Shown: positions 11,133 to 21,034, counted from the first letter of the stretch. The stretch: 64,000 nucleotides of DNA from Solirubrobacter sp963798325 (GCA_963798325.1 CAWCSS010000008.1:310001-374000), one strand, 5' to 3'. Program-made: numbers and translations. The notes: generated from the sequence alone by a model not told the origin.

Positions 11133-13056
11133 TCAGCGCTTGGGCCTGGCCCGGTAGGACTTGCCCTTGCGCACCGTGATCGTCCTGTGGCGCACCTTGT
11201 CGCGCACGCTGACCACGCCCACCTTGACCTTGGTCAGCGTTCCCGCGCAGGTGTCCTCGACGAGCCACTTCGTGCCGCGCACGGTTGCCGCGGCGTATTT
11301 GCCCTCGGTCCGGAACTTGCCCTTGCCGTCGCCCCACAGGCGGCGCTTCTTGGGCTTTCTGGCCGAAGCGCTGGCCTTCTTCCCCTTCGGGCAGGCCGCC
11401 AGCGACTGGGTGAGCTTCAAGGTCGTGATGCCCCTCGACTGCGTGACCTTGAAGATGCCGTCGAAGAACTTGGCCGTCTCCGGTCGCGCGCCGGCCTTCG
11501 GGACCGAGGTGAGCTCGACCGTGCCCTTACGCGAGTCCACCGTCGAGTTGACCGGGATGCCGCGGGTGACATCGAGGTTGATGTAGCGCCGCGCGCCCCG
11601 CAGCTTGACCTTGATCGTGCCCTTGAGCTCGCGCACAACGACGAGCTTGTTGACGACCGGCGTCGGCGTCGGCGTCGAGGTGGGCGAGGGCGAGGGGGTC
11701 GGGGTGGGCGGGCGCGGCGACGGTGAACGTCGTCGTCGCGGGCGTCGGGTCGATGTTGCCCTGCGCGTCCACCGCGCGCACGGTCAGCGTGTGCGTCCCG
11801 GGCGCCGCACCGGGGTCATACGGCGTCGCGCAGGCGACGAACGCGCCGCCGTCGAGCGAGCACTGGAAGCTCGAGCCGGCGTCGCTGGACGTCAGCGTGA
11901 ACGGCGGGGCCGCGCCCTGAATGGCGGTGTCCGGCCGCGGGTCGAACTCGTAGGCGCCGGCGTCACAGTTGGCCCCGAGCGGACGGGTCATGCCGCGCTG
12001 GTCGGTCGTGCGCGTCCCGCACGCGGCGAAGTCGATGGCCGGGCTCGTCTCCGGGATGTTCAGCGTGGGCGGCTGCTGGGTCGCGTCGAGCTCGGTCGCG
12101 AGCTCGGGGACCGCGTTCCTGCGGCTGCCCGCCCCGAGCCCGCACTGGTCGGCATCCTCGACGTTGCCGCCGCCGTCGGCGGTCGTCGTGCCGAACGAGC
12201 AGTTCAACGTCGGGGTGAGCGTCTGGTTGCCGGTGTTGATCGTCGTCGTGTTGGCGGCGAACAGCGAGCCTTGGATCGTCGCCGGCTGCGTCGTCGACGA
12301 CTGGATGCCGCCCACGCCGCCGGTGCCGCCGTTGCGGGCCCGGTTGTAGGCCACGGTCGCGCCGCGCAGGGTGATGCCGTTGGTCGACGTCATGTAGACG
12401 CCGCCGCCGCGATCGGCGGTGTTGAAGGCGATCGTCGAATCCTGGAAGGACATCGTCGCCCCGTTGGTGATCGCGAGCGAGATCAACCCGCCGCCGTCGT
12501 TGCCGGTGGTCGCGGTGTTGTTGTCGATCAGGCTGTTGAGGACGGTCAGCGTCGCCGGTCCGCTCGAGCCGGTGACCTGGATCCCGCCGCCGCCCGCCGC
12601 CCGGCCGTTCGTCACGCGGACGCGCTGCAGCGTGACCTGCGCGCCGTTGACGATGAGGTTGCCGCCGGCCCCGGTGGCCGGGAGGCCGTTGCGCATCGTC
12701 AGGTCGCGGATGGTGACGGTCGTCGTCGGCGTGAAGGTGCCCGAGACGTTGAGCAGGCGGTTCGTGGCGGCCGGCTCCCAGAACGTCGTGTTGGCCCCTG
12801 AGCCGGCGATCGTGATGCCGGACGCGTTCGCCCCTGACATCGAGACCTCGGGGGTCTGGTAGACGCCCGGCGGGACGTTGATAACGTCGTCCTCGGCCAC
12901 ACCGTTGGCCACCGCGGCCGCCACCGCCCCGCGCAGCGAGCACGCGACCGCGTTGCAGGTGGCGCTGTCGACGTTGGTGGTGACCTGGAACGTCGCGGCC
13001 TGCGCCGGTGCCGCGAACAGCAGCACCAGCGCCGCCGTCAGGAGCGCGCGCCTCAC
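11133..13056 (-). CDS. Secreted beta-helix/FecR-like protein, one Ig repeat (frameshifted)
   Basis: GTG start at 13056 overlaps the stop of the upstream paralogue (GTGA), implying translational coupling. Signal peptide RRALLTAALVLLFAAPAQA; CSLREA-like NAVACSLRGAV; beta-helix with repeated GGG-I and NSLIDNNTA motifs; closing motif TDQRGMTRPLGANCDAGAYE; a single Ig-like repeat; then a Pro/Thr-rich linker. The frame shifts near 11705-11712 in a G-rich run, after which the FecR-like module is read (GIPVNSTVDSRKGTVELTS, AAATVRGTKW, VKVGVVSVRD). Intact length would be about 640 residues. The shift falls in a G homopolymer-rich linker and is probably a sequencing error. Confidence 0.8.
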
Positions 13057-14974
13057 TTCTTCGGTCTCGCCGTGTAGGACTTCTTGGCCCGCAGCACGAT
13101 CGTCTTGTGCTTGACGTTGTCGCGCACGTCGACCACGCCCACGGTGACCCTCGTCCTGGTTCCCGCGCAGGAGTCCTGGACGAGCCACTTGGTGCCGCGT
13201 ACGGTCGCGGCGCTGTACTTGCCCTCGGTCCGGAACTTGCCCTTGCCTTCGCCCCACAGCTTGCGGGTCTTCGGCTTGCGGGCCGCTGAGTGGGCCTTCT
13301 TCTTCTTCGGGCAGGGCGCGAGCGTCTCGACCAGCGACAGGATGGTGATGCCCCGGCGCTGCGAGATCTTGAAGATGCCGTCCCAGAACTTGGCCGTCTC
13401 GGGCGGCGCGCCGGCCTTCGGGATCGAGGTGAGCTCGACCGTGCCCTTGCGGGCGTCGACGGTCGTGCCGACCGGGATGCCCTTGCTGGGATCCAGCGGC
13501 GTGAAGGTCTTCGCGCCGGGAAGCTTGACCAGGATCACGCCGCTGGCCGCCTTGAGCACGACGCTCTTGCCGGCGACGGGCGTGGGGGCCGGAGGCGGCG
13601 TGGGCGTCGGGGTCGCCTGCGCCACCACGATCGGCGCCGGCACGGTGAACGAGGTGGTGGCGACGTTGCCGACGTTGCCCCGGCGGTCGGTCGCGCGGAC
13701 CGCGACCGTGTGCGCGCCGGGCGCGGCGCTCGGGTCATACGGCGAAGCACAGGCGGCGAACGGCGCGCCGTCGAGCGAGCACTCGAACGTCGTCCCCGCC
13801 TCGGTGCTGGAGAGCGTGAACGGCGGCCCGGCGGAGATCGTCGCCACCGGCGGGGCGAACACCGCCTCGTAGGCGCCGGAATCGCAGCCGCCGTCCACCG
13901 GGCGGGTCACGTCGCGCTGGTCGGTGCCCTTGCAACTGCCGGCGAAGTCGTGCGCGAGGCTGTTGTACGGGATCGTGTAGACCGGCGTGAAGCCGCCGTC
14001 CATGCTCAGCGTGGCGGCGAGGCCGGCGGTCGTGTTCTGGCGCCCGTTGGTGAACCCGCAGTCGGTGCCCGACTCGATGTTGCCGCCGCTGTTGATCGGA
14101 GCGACGCCGGCGCAGTTCGGTGCGCTCGGCGCCTGATTGCGGGCGATGATCGAGCCCTGGACCGTCGCCGTGCCGAGCAGGACGAGCAGCCCGCCGCCGG
14201 CCGTCGTGGAGGCCACGTTGTCGGCGATCGTGACGCGCGAGAGCAGGACGGCGTTACCGGTGCTGTTGGTGGACACGCATCACGCCGGCGCCGAGCTTGC
14301 GCGCGGTTTCCCGCGACCGTCGAGTCGCTCAGCCGGACTGTCTGCGGGCCGTCGGTCGAGCGCACGAGCACGCCGCCGCCCTCGGCGGTCGTCGTCTGCC
14401 CCGACGCGCTGACGCGCGCCTCGTTGTTGTCGATCAGGCTGTGTGTGATCGTGATGCCGGTGCCGCTGCCGGAGCTCGAGGTCGCGATCCCGCCGCCGTG
14501 CAGCGCGACGCCGCCGGTCAGCCGTACGTGGTCGAGGGTGAGCTCCGTGCCGTAGGTCGTGAGGATGTTGCCGCCGTACCCGCCGTCCTGCTCCGACAGC
14601 GCGGCGCCGCTCTTGATCGTCACATTCGCGATCCGGGTCGCGGTGCCCGAGACGGTGAACACGCGCGACGGCCGCCGGCGTCGATGGAGGTCACGTCCGC
14701 GCCCGCGCCGATGATGCGCACGTGCCGCCGGGTACGGGGAGGTCGCCACCGGTCACCTGGTAGGCGCCGGCGGGCAGGTTGATCGTGTCCGCCGTGTCCG
14801 AGCTGTTGGCGGCGTTGTTGAGCGCCATGCGCAGCGAGCACTGCGGCAACCGCGAGGCGGGCGGGCACGGCACCGCGGTCGTCGGCGGTCGGTCGTGACG
14901 TCGTAGACGGCCGCGCCGGCCGGCGCGGCGATCAGCAGGAAGGCCGCGAGCGCGGCCACGATGAACTTGGTCAC
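13053..14974 (-). CDS. Secreted beta-helix/FecR-like protein, one Ig repeat (several frameshifts)
   Basis: GTG start at 14974 (VTKFIVAALAAFLLIAAPAGA signal peptide) overlaps the upstream stop as GTGA, and its own stop overlaps the next GTG the same way. The reading frame must be joined across shifts near 14895, 14722, 14667 and 14280. Joined, it gives the family plan: CSLR-like QCSLRMAL, beta-helix, TDQRDVTRPVDGGCDSGAYE, one Ig-like repeat, Pro/Thr linker, and a FecR-like module ending KSYTARPKK. Four shifts in about 650 bases is the worst patch in the window. A real pseudogene cannot be excluded, but the untouched overlap with both neighbours argues for sequence error. Confidence 0.75.
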
Positions 14975-16712
14975 TTGGGGGGCCTCGCCACGTAGGTCTT
15001 TCCTTTGCGCAACACGACGTTCTTCTTCTTCGCCGTTGTCGCGGACCAGTACCGACCCCTCTTTGACCTTGACCGTCGTGCCCTTGCAGTAGTCGTCCTC
15101 CACGAGCCACCGCGTCCCGCGAACCGTCGCCGCGGCGTACTTGCCGGACGTGCGGAACTTGCCCTTCCCGCTGCCCCACAGCTTGCGCTTCTTGACCTTG
15201 GTCGCCGCGGACCTCGCGCCCTTCGAGCACTTGGCGAGCGGCTCGGTCAAGTTCGAGATCGGTGACGCCGGCCTTCTGGGTGACCTTGAAGATCCCGTCA
15301 TAGAACACCGCCTTCTCGGGCGGCGCACCCGGCTTGGGCACCGACGTCAACTCGACTCTGCCTTTCTTGGTGTCGACCGTCGAACCCACGGGGATGCCCT
15401 GAGTTGCGTCGATCGCGACGAACTTGTTCGTCCCGGCCAGCTTCACCAGCACCGTCCCCTTGACCACGCGGACTACCACGGTCTTGTTGACTACGGGCGT
15501 CGGGCTGGGCGTGGGCGTCGTGACCGGCGTCGGAACGGGCGTCTGGACCGGCGGTGCCGGCGGCGTCGGATCGGGGAAGCCGCCGTCGCTGATCGGCGGC
15601 GCGACCGCTCCCTCCTCGAAGGCGCCGGCGTCGCACGCGTCCGAGGTGCGCGGGGCCTGGCGCTGGTCGGTCGTGACGCCGACGCCAACGTCGCAGGGGG
15701 AGAGCGCGTCCTTTGCGCCGCCGGTCGGCGGGATCGTGAAGACGTCGGTGTCGCCGCCCTGGTTCTCCAGCCCGGCGCTCACGCTGACGCCCGAGTTCGG
15801 GCTGTCGAACGGGCACGTCGACCCGTCCTCGCGATTGGTGCCGCTGGTGCCCTCGAAGAGCTGCCCCGCTCCGCCGCAGTTGCGGGTCGTGCCGCCCGGG
15901 ACGGTGTTGGACGCCAGCAGCGAGGCATCGGCGTCGGCGTCGCCGTTGGCGAAGTGGATGCCGGCGCCGCCCGCGCCGGTGTTCGTGATCGCGTTGCGGG
16001 CGATCGTGACGAAGAACAGCGTCGTGGTGTTCGCGCTGGTGTTGATGCCGATGCCGCCACCGTTGAACGCGGAGTTGCTGCCGATCGTCGAGTTGATCAC
16101 GTCCATGGAGCCGTCGGCCGAGCGGTTCAGGACGCCGCCTCCGATCCCGCTGTGGGCGTCGTTGTGATCGATCAGCGAGTTCAGGATCGTGAGCGAGGCG
16201 GCGCCTGCGCTCGCGATACCCCCGCCGCCGGTGGCGTTCCCGCCTGTGACGCGGGTCGAGCTCAGCCCCAGCGTGCCGTTGTTGAGGATGTTGCCGCCCT
16301 CGCCGCTGCCGGCCTGCCCGTCGGCGACCGTCAGGCGGGTGAGGATGGCCTCGGCCCCCGCCGCGACGGTGAAGACGCGCGACAGGCCGCTCCCGCGCAC
16401 GGTCGTCGTCCGTGGCCCGCGGCCGAGGATCGTGACCGAATCCGTCAGGTCCAGCGAGGAGTTGACCACGTAGTTGCCGGCCGCCTGCAGGTAGATCGCG
16501 TCGGATTGGCCCACGTTGGCGTTGGCCGCCGTGACCGCGGCGCGCAGGGTGTCGCAGTGCAGGCCATTGGGCACGGTCGAGATCGGCGTGCAGCTCGCGA
16601 GCCCGGAATCGGCGGTGCCCTGGACGAGGTAGATGTTCTGCGCCTGGGCGCTGTTGGTCAGCACAACGCTCGCCAGCAACGCGAGCACTGCCACTGTCAC
16701 ACGCCGCCCCAT
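14971..16712 (-). CDS. Secreted beta-helix/FecR-like protein without Ig repeats (frameshifted)
   Basis: First gene of the five-gene block. ATG at 16712 with signal peptide MGRRVTVAVLALLASVVL...AQA. CSLREA-like HCDTLRAAVTAAN, beta-helix with Gly-rich turns, closing motif TTDQRQAPRTSDACDAGAFE, then directly a Pro/Thr linker and the FecR-like module (VKGTVLVKLAG, GIPVGSTVDTKKGRVELTS, AAATVRGTRW). Shifts near 15262 and 15037 must be bridged to reach the C-terminus VVLRKGKTYVARPPK and the TGA at 14971. Joined length is about 580 residues. It is the simplest member of the family and suggests that Ig repeats are an optional insert between helix and linker. Confidence 0.78.
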
Positions 16713-16720
16713 CTCAGGCG

Positions 16721-16750
16721 ACCCTAACCGCGATGCGCGATCGCGCGCAA
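16721..16750 (-). promoter_or_regulatory. Promoter of the five-gene surface-protein block
   Basis: On the minus strand TTGCGC (16750-16745), 18 bases, TAGGGT (16726-16721), 8 bases, ATG at 16712. No Shine-Dalgarno sequence precedes the ATG, so a leaderless or near-leaderless mRNA is inferred. Confidence 0.5.
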
Positions 16751-16879
16751 CCGCCAGACGTCGGGGATGACGAGTCCGGTGGCCGCGAAGGCCATGCCGA
16801 TCAGGCCGAAGCGACGGCGCGGCCAAGTGCGTCCCCGGCGCAAGAGGTACGCCCGAGCGCAAGCCGATCGCGCTCGCAC
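16724..16879 (-). CDS. Possible 51-residue membrane peptide
   Basis: GTG-initiated frame ending 11 bases before the first surface-protein gene. The C-terminal half is hydrophobic and helix-like (FGLIGMAFAATGLVIPDVW) after an Arg-rich stretch. No family is recognised, there is no clear ribosome-binding site, and its stop overlaps the proposed -10 hexamer of the next gene. It may equally be chance; the rest of 16713-16933 shows nothing else. Confidence 0.22.
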   Translation of the reverse strand: MRARSACARAYLLRRGRTWPRRRFGLIGMAFAATGLVIPDVWRLRAIAHRG

Positions 16880-16933
16880 GCCGGCTCAGCCGAAGCCGCC
16901 GGAGCTCCCGCCCGTGGCGGTCGCTCAGCCATC

Positions 16934-17410
16934 ATGCGTCCTATGGACGTCGACGAGCTCTTCGATGCCTGGGAGCGCGCCTGGTCAGGGCGCTCGACGC
17001 GCGCGTTCGAATCCGTCTGCGCCGTGGACGTCCACTACGAGGATCCGCTCACGCCGGAACCGCTGATCGGCGTGCGCGCGCTCAAGCGCCACGCCAAGCA
17101 GCTGTGGCGGGCGGTGCCCGACGCGCGGGTCAATTCCACCGGCGTGCGGATGCTCAACGGCGACTTCGCGTGCGCCCCGTGCCGCATCCTCGGCACCCAC
17201 GAGGGCGAGATCGGGCGGATCCACCCCACCGGACGCAAGCTCAACGTGCACGCCGTCGTCTACGCCGAACTGGCCGACGGCAAGCTCTTCCGCGTGCGGG
17301 CGTTCTTCGACGTCTACGCCGCGGCGATGGAGCTCGGCGTGCTGCCGAAGCCCGGCACCGCGGGCGAGCGGGCGATGCTGATGCTGCGCGGGTTCGGGCT
17401 CAGAGGGTGA
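16934..17410 (+). CDS. SnoaL-like/NTF2-fold protein
   Basis: 158 residues, typical of the SnoaL-like ester cyclase group. N-terminal helix DVDELFDAWERAWSG, VHYEDPLTPEP (usual YxDP turn), and a beta-sheet half with TGRKLNVHAVVYAEL and GKLFRVRAFFDVY. An alternative start MDVDEL lies at 16943. Catalytic role unknown; many relatives are small-molecule binders of unassigned function. The 3' end overlaps the convergent phosphatase gene by 11 bases. Confidence 0.75.
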   Translation: MRPMDVDELFDAWERAWSGRSTRAFESVCAVDVHYEDPLTPEPLIGVRALKRHAKQLWRAVPDARVNSTGVRMLNGDFACAPCRILGTHEGEIGRIHPTGRKLNVHAVVYAELADGKLFRVRAFFDVYAAAMELGVLPKPGTAGERAMLMLRGFGLRG

Positions 17411-18050
17411 CGCGCACCGGCGGGTGGTCGGACAGCCGCCCGCGGTCGAGCACCTCCACCCGCAGCGCCGGCCGGCCCTCGCTGTAGAGGTGGTCGACGT
17501 GGTTGCCGCCGAGCCGCCGCAGCCCGGGCAGCTCCGGCTTCCCCCGCAGGTTCACGTCGCCCCCGAACAGCAGCGGCGCGCCCGCCGCCCACCGCTCCGC
17601 GAAGGCCACGGCCTTCAGGGCGTCCCGCCGTGCCCACGCCTCGTGGTGCGTCGACGTGTGGACGTTGACCACCCACGAGCCGTCCGCCAACCGCACGCCG
17701 TGGGCGAAGCGCCGCTCCGGTCGCAGGCACAGCCGGACGGCGCGATGTTCGAGCACGGACCCGCGGACGAGGATCGCGTTGCACCCGCCGCCGTTGGCCT
17801 TCAGGAGATCCGGGTTGCGCGACGAGATCTCCCGCCGCAGCCACAGGCCGAAGTTGCGCGAGGTCAGCCGTGAGCGCCACTGCGCGCCCGCCGCGCCGGC
17901 CAGCAGCGGCGGCCACCACGGCGGCACCTCCTGCAGCAGCGCGACGTCCCATTCCCAACCTGCCAAGGTCTGGGCGAATTCGTCCAGCAACGACCGCCGC
18001 ACCGGGTCGGGGCTGCGACCGTGGTAGAGGTTCCAGGTCAATGCCCGCAT
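17400..18050 (-). CDS. Endonuclease/exonuclease/phosphatase family protein
   Basis: 216 residues. EEP-fold hallmarks in order: TWNLYHGR at the N-terminus, LLQEVPPWW (catalytic Glu), a central VVNVHTSTHH, GGDVNLRG (DxN motif) and the C-terminal LSDHPPVRV (catalytic Asp-His). Substrate cannot be told from sequence. The start codon sits within the first codons of argF on the other strand: the two ATGs overlap head to head (18041-18050), so each promoter must lie inside the other gene. Confidence 0.85.
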   Translation of the reverse strand: MRALTWNLYHGRSPDPVRRSLLDEFAQTLAGWEWDVALLQEVPPWWPPLLAGAAGAQWRSRLTSRNFGLWLRREISSRNPDLLKANGGGCNAILVRGSVLEHRAVRLCLRPERRFAHGVRLADGSWVVNVHTSTHHEAWARRDALKAVAFAERWAAGAPLLFGGDVNLRGKPELPGLRRLGGNHVDHLYSEGRPALRVEVLDRGRLSDHPPVRVTL

Positions 18051-18940
18051 CCGTCACCCACTTCATCACCGGAGCAGAACTCGACGCCAACCGGCTGGAC
18101 CTGCTGCTGCACCGCGCCGCGGCGCTGAAGGCTGCGCCGCTGTCCTCGCGCGCCCTGGAGGGCCGCACGGTCGCGCTGCTGTTCGAGAAGCCGTCCACGC
18201 GCACGCGCACGTCCTTCGAGGCGGGCGTGTTCGAGCTCGGCGGGCATCCGATGATCCTGCGCGCCGACGAGATGCAGCTCACGCGCGGCGAATCGGTCCG
18301 CGACACGGCCTACGTCCTCTCCCGCAACGCGGCCGCGATCGGCCTGCGCACCGGCGACGAGGATCGGTTGAACACGCTCGCCGAGCACGCCACCGTCCCG
18401 GTGGTGAACATGCTCTCGCCCGGCCATCACCCGTGCCAGGCGATCGCCGACCTGCTCACCATGCGCGAGGCGTTCGGCTCGCTCGAGGGCCGCGTGCTGG
18501 CCTACGTCGGTGACGGCAACAACGTCGCCCGCTCGCTGGCCATCGTCGGTGCGCTGGCGGGTGTCGAGGTGCGTATCGCCGCCCCGGACGGCTACCAGCT
18601 GCCGGACACCGACGCGATCAAGACCGACGATCCGGCGGAGGCCGTGGCGGGCGCCGACGTGATCTACACCGATGTCTGGGTGAGCATGAGCGACAGCGAC
18701 GACGAGGCCGCCGCCCGCCGCGAGGCGCTCGCCGCCTACGCGATCACCGACGAGCTGCTCGACAAGGCCAAGCCGGACGCGTTCGCGCTGCACTGCCTCC
18801 CCGCCCATCCGGGCGAGGAGATCACCGACAGCGTCCTCTACGGCGACCGCCAGCGGATCTGGGATCAGGCCGAGAATCGCCGCCATGCGCAGAAGGCGCT
18901 GCTCGAGCTCCTCGTTTCGTCGCCGCGGGACGAGGGGTAG
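18041..18940 (+). CDS. argF: Ornithine carbamoyltransferase
   Basis: 299 residues, normal length. Joins carbamoyl phosphate and ornithine to citrulline in arginine synthesis, in the cytoplasm. Carbamoyl-phosphate loop STRTRTS at 52-58, HPCQ at 130-133, and the ornithine-side HCLP near residue 250. The ATG at 18041 gives the expected short N-terminus (VTHFITGAELD). No other arg genes flank it; the next gene starts directly after its TAG. An assignment to another transcarbamylase (for example N-acetylornithine or putrescine type) is less likely given HPCQ and HCLP. Confidence 0.92.
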   Translation: MPASVTHFITGAELDANRLDLLLHRAAALKAAPLSSRALEGRTVALLFEKPSTRTRTSFEAGVFELGGHPMILRADEMQLTRGESVRDTAYVLSRNAAAIGLRTGDEDRLNTLAEHATVPVVNMLSPGHHPCQAIADLLTMREAFGSLEGRVLAYVGDGNNVARSLAIVGALAGVEVRIAAPDGYQLPDTDAIKTDDPAEAVAGADVIYTDVWVSMSDSDDEAAARREALAAYAITDELLDKAKPDAFALHCLPAHPGEEITDSVLYGDRQRIWDQAENRRHAQKALLELLVSSPRDEG

Positions 18941-19297
18941 ATGGACGCGGCCATGCCGAAGCTCAATCCTGTCGACGTCATGGTGATCACGCGGGAGCGG
19001 CTCGCCGACACGCTCGACGACGCCGTCCGCCGCGGCCGGATGACGCGCGACGACGCGAGCGAGTTGCTGGCCGAGATCGTCCGCCGGGCGATCCAGGCCC
19101 CCGCCGAGGGGATCATCAAGCGCGTCACGGGCGACGACGAGTTCCCGATCGCCGACTACGACGAGCTGACCGCCGCGCAGATCGTCTCGCACCTCGGCGG
19201 GCTCGAGGCGTCGCAGATGCGCCGCGTGCGCGACTACGAGCGGCGCAACGCCAACCGCAAGACGGTGCTGGCGGCGATCGACCAGAAGTTGAACTAG
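18941..19297 (+). CDS. Small helical protein of unknown function
   Basis: 118 residues beginning with the base after the argF stop; GAGGGG lies just upstream (an alternative ATG is at 18953). Predicted mostly helical: ITRERLADTLDDAVRRGRMTRDDASELLAEIVRR resembles phasin-like or HTH-type amphipathic helices, and the C-terminus carries DYERRNANRKTVLAAI, a motif I have seen at the end of other actinobacterial hypothetical proteins. Function is not known; possible coexpression with argF is only by position. Confidence 0.65.
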   Translation: MDAAMPKLNPVDVMVITRERLADTLDDAVRRGRMTRDDASELLAEIVRRAIQAPAEGIIKRVTGDDEFPIADYDELTAAQIVSHLGGLEASQMRRVRDYERRNANRKTVLAAIDQKLN

Positions 19298-19306
19298 GGG
19301 GTGCCT

Positions 19307-19340
19307 GCGCGGCGGACGCTCACGACGGTCTCCGTCGCGC
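19307..19340. terminator. Hairpin between convergent genes
   Basis: GCGCGGCGGA (19307-19316) pairs with TCCGTCGCGC (19331-19340) through ten pairs including one G-U in RNA, with a 14-base loop. It lies between convergent stops at 19297 and 19357 and has no T tract, so it would be a weak or Rho-assisted terminator. Confidence 0.35.
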
Positions 19341-19356
19341 GGGTGGGCCCCCCGAG

Positions 19357-20283
19357 CTAATACCGCTCGCCGACCGGGGCCGGGAGCGCGTCCAGCTCCG
19401 CGAGATCGGCGGCGCTGAGCGTCAGCCGCACCGCCTCGACGTTCTCCTCGAGGCGGGAGCGGCGCCTGGTGCCCGGGATCGGCACGACGTGCTCGCCCTG
19501 CGCCATCAGCCACGCGAGCGCCACCTGGGCGGGCGTGGCGTCGTGGCGTTCGGCGACGGCCTTGACCCGCTCGACGAGCGCGAGGTTCGCGTCCATCGCC
19601 TCCTTCTGGAAGCGCGGGTTGTTCTTGCGGAAGTCCCCGGGCGGGAACTGCTGGGGCTCGAGCTTGCCGGTCAAGAAGCCGCGCCCGAGCGGGGCGAACG
19701 GCAGGAACGCGGCGTCGTGCGCGGCGCACCACGGCACGACCTCGGCGAACGCGTCGCGCGTCCACAGCGAGCCCTCGGACTGCACGGACGCGACCGGGTG
19801 GACGGCGTGCGCGCGCTCGAGCTCCTCGACGCTGACCTCCGAGAGACCGAGCGCGCCGACCTTGCCCTCGCGCACGAGCTCGGCCATCGCGCCCCAGGTC
19901 TCCTCGACCGGCACGTCGGGGTCGATGCGGTGCAGCTGGTAGAGGTCGACGTGATCGGTCTGCAGGCGCTCGAGCGAGCCCTCGATCGCCTCGCGCACGT
20001 GCTCCGGGCGCCCGTCGCGGCTGAGCACGTACTCAGCCGCGTCCTCGACGACGAGCCCGCACTTGGTGGCCAGGAACACCTCGTCGCGGCGGCCGGCGAT
20101 CGCGCGGCCGACCAGCGCCTCGTTGGTGAACGGGCCGTACATGTCGGCCGTGTCGAGCAGCCGTACGCCGAGGTCGAGCGCGCGGTGGATGGTCGCGATC
20201 GACTCCTCCTCGTCGCGCTCCTGCGCGCCGTACGCCCAGGTCATCCCCATGCAGCCGAGGCCGATGCGGCCGGTGTCGATCAT
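19357..20283 (-). CDS. Aldo/keto reductase
   Basis: 308 residues, NADPH-dependent oxidoreductase of the TIM-barrel AKR superfamily. Visible elements: GLGCMGMTWAYG near the N-terminus, DTADMYG (catalytic Asp and Tyr), ATKCG (Lys), YQLHRID (His), and the NADPH-binding C-terminal VPIPGTRRRSRLEEN. The ATG at 20283 overlaps the map stop as ATGA; the N-terminus is shorter than usual (the first strand is trimmed), but upstream sequence belongs to map. Substrate unknown; similar to general-stress or perakine-reductase-like AKRs. Confidence 0.88.
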   Translation of the reverse strand: MIDTGRIGLGCMGMTWAYGAQERDEEESIATIHRALDLGVRLLDTADMYGPFTNEALVGRAIAGRRDEVFLATKCGLVVEDAAEYVLSRDGRPEHVREAIEGSLERLQTDHVDLYQLHRIDPDVPVEETWGAMAELVREGKVGALGLSEVSVEELERAHAVHPVASVQSEGSLWTRDAFAEVVPWCAAHDAAFLPFAPLGRGFLTGKLEPQQFPPGDFRKNNPRFQKEAMDANLALVERVKAVAERHDATPAQVALAWLMAQGEHVVPIPGTRRRSRLEENVEAVRLTLSAADLAELDALPAPVGERY

Positions 20284-21014
20284 GCCGTGAGCAGGATCGG
20301 GGCGCCGTCGGTGACGACGATCGTGTGCTCGAAGTGGGCCGAGTGCGAGCGGTCCTCGGTGCGGATCGTCCAGCCGTCGTCGTCGACGTACACGTCGCCG
20401 CGGCCGGCGGCGATGATCGGCTCGACGGTGATCACGAGGCCGTTGGTCAGCTCCGGCCCGTCCCAGGCGACGTTCGGCACGTCCGGCTCCTCGTGGATGC
20501 GGCGGCCGATGCCGTGCCCGGAGAGCTCGGCGCAGACGCTGAAGCCGCGGCGCTCCACCTCGGCCTGGACGGCACCGCCGATCGCCCCCACGTTGTTGCC
20601 CGCCGCGGCCTGCTCGAGGCCGAGCTTGAGCGCGGACTGGGCCGCCGCCATCAGCCGCTGCTCGCGGCCCTTGGGCTTGCCGACGGCGACCGTGCGGCAG
20701 GCGTCGGCGTAGAAGCCGTCGAGCTCGGCGGTGACGTCGAGCTTGACCAACTGGCCCTCGCGCAGGCGGCGCTTGGACGGGATGCCGTGGACGCACTCGT
20801 CGTCGAGCGAGATGCACGTCACGCCGGGGAAGTCGTAGTCGAGCTGCGGTCCGGAGCGGGCGCCGTGGCGGGCGAAGACGCCGGCGGCCACGTCGTCGAG
20901 CTCGGCGGTGGTGACGCCGGGGCGCACCCGGCGGCTCATCTCGCGGATCGCCTCCGCGACGACCTGGCCGACGGCGCGCATGGCGGCCAGCTCATCAGGA
21001 GAGTCGATGGACAC
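20280..21014 (-). CDS. map: Methionine aminopeptidase, type I
   Basis: 244 residues with GTG start at 21014, supported by GAGG 8 bases upstream; an in-frame ATG at 21032 would put that site inside the gene. Removes initiator methionine. Metal ligands appear in order: KLDVTAELDGFYADACRT (two Asp), SGHGIG (His), ITVEPI (Glu), HFEHTIVV (Glu); CVHGIPS supplies the substrate-side His. Only 20 bases separate it from the divergent rRNA methyltransferase. Translationally coupled to the aldo/keto reductase. Confidence 0.92.
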   Translation of the reverse strand: MSIDSPDELAAMRAVGQVVAEAIREMSRRVRPGVTTAELDDVAAGVFARHGARSGPQLDYDFPGVTCISLDDECVHGIPSKRRLREGQLVKLDVTAELDGFYADACRTVAVGKPKGREQRLMAAAQSALKLGLEQAAAGNNVGAIGGAVQAEVERRGFSVCAELSGHGIGRRIHEEPDVPNVAWDGPELTNGLVITVEPIIAAGRGDVYVDDDGWTIRTEDRSHSAHFEHTIVVTDGAPILLTA

Positions 21015-21034
21015 CCTGTCATCCTCACACATCG

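Noticed and set aside
5833..11337. Extension of the 1744-residue protein upstream to 11337
   Set aside because: The extra residues are an Arg/Gln/Gly-rich antisense-type translation of the neighbouring FecR-like module; the ribosome-binding site and signal peptide fix the start at 11067.
13053..15300. Programmed frameshifting as explanation of the broken surface genes
   Set aside because: Shifts are at different, non-slippery sites in each gene and also affect purQ and clpB; error is simpler.
16945..17020. GTTCGAATCC resembling a tRNA T-loop
   Set aside because: It lies inside the SnoaL-like gene (residues AFESVC), and no acceptor, D or anticodon stems can be formed around it.
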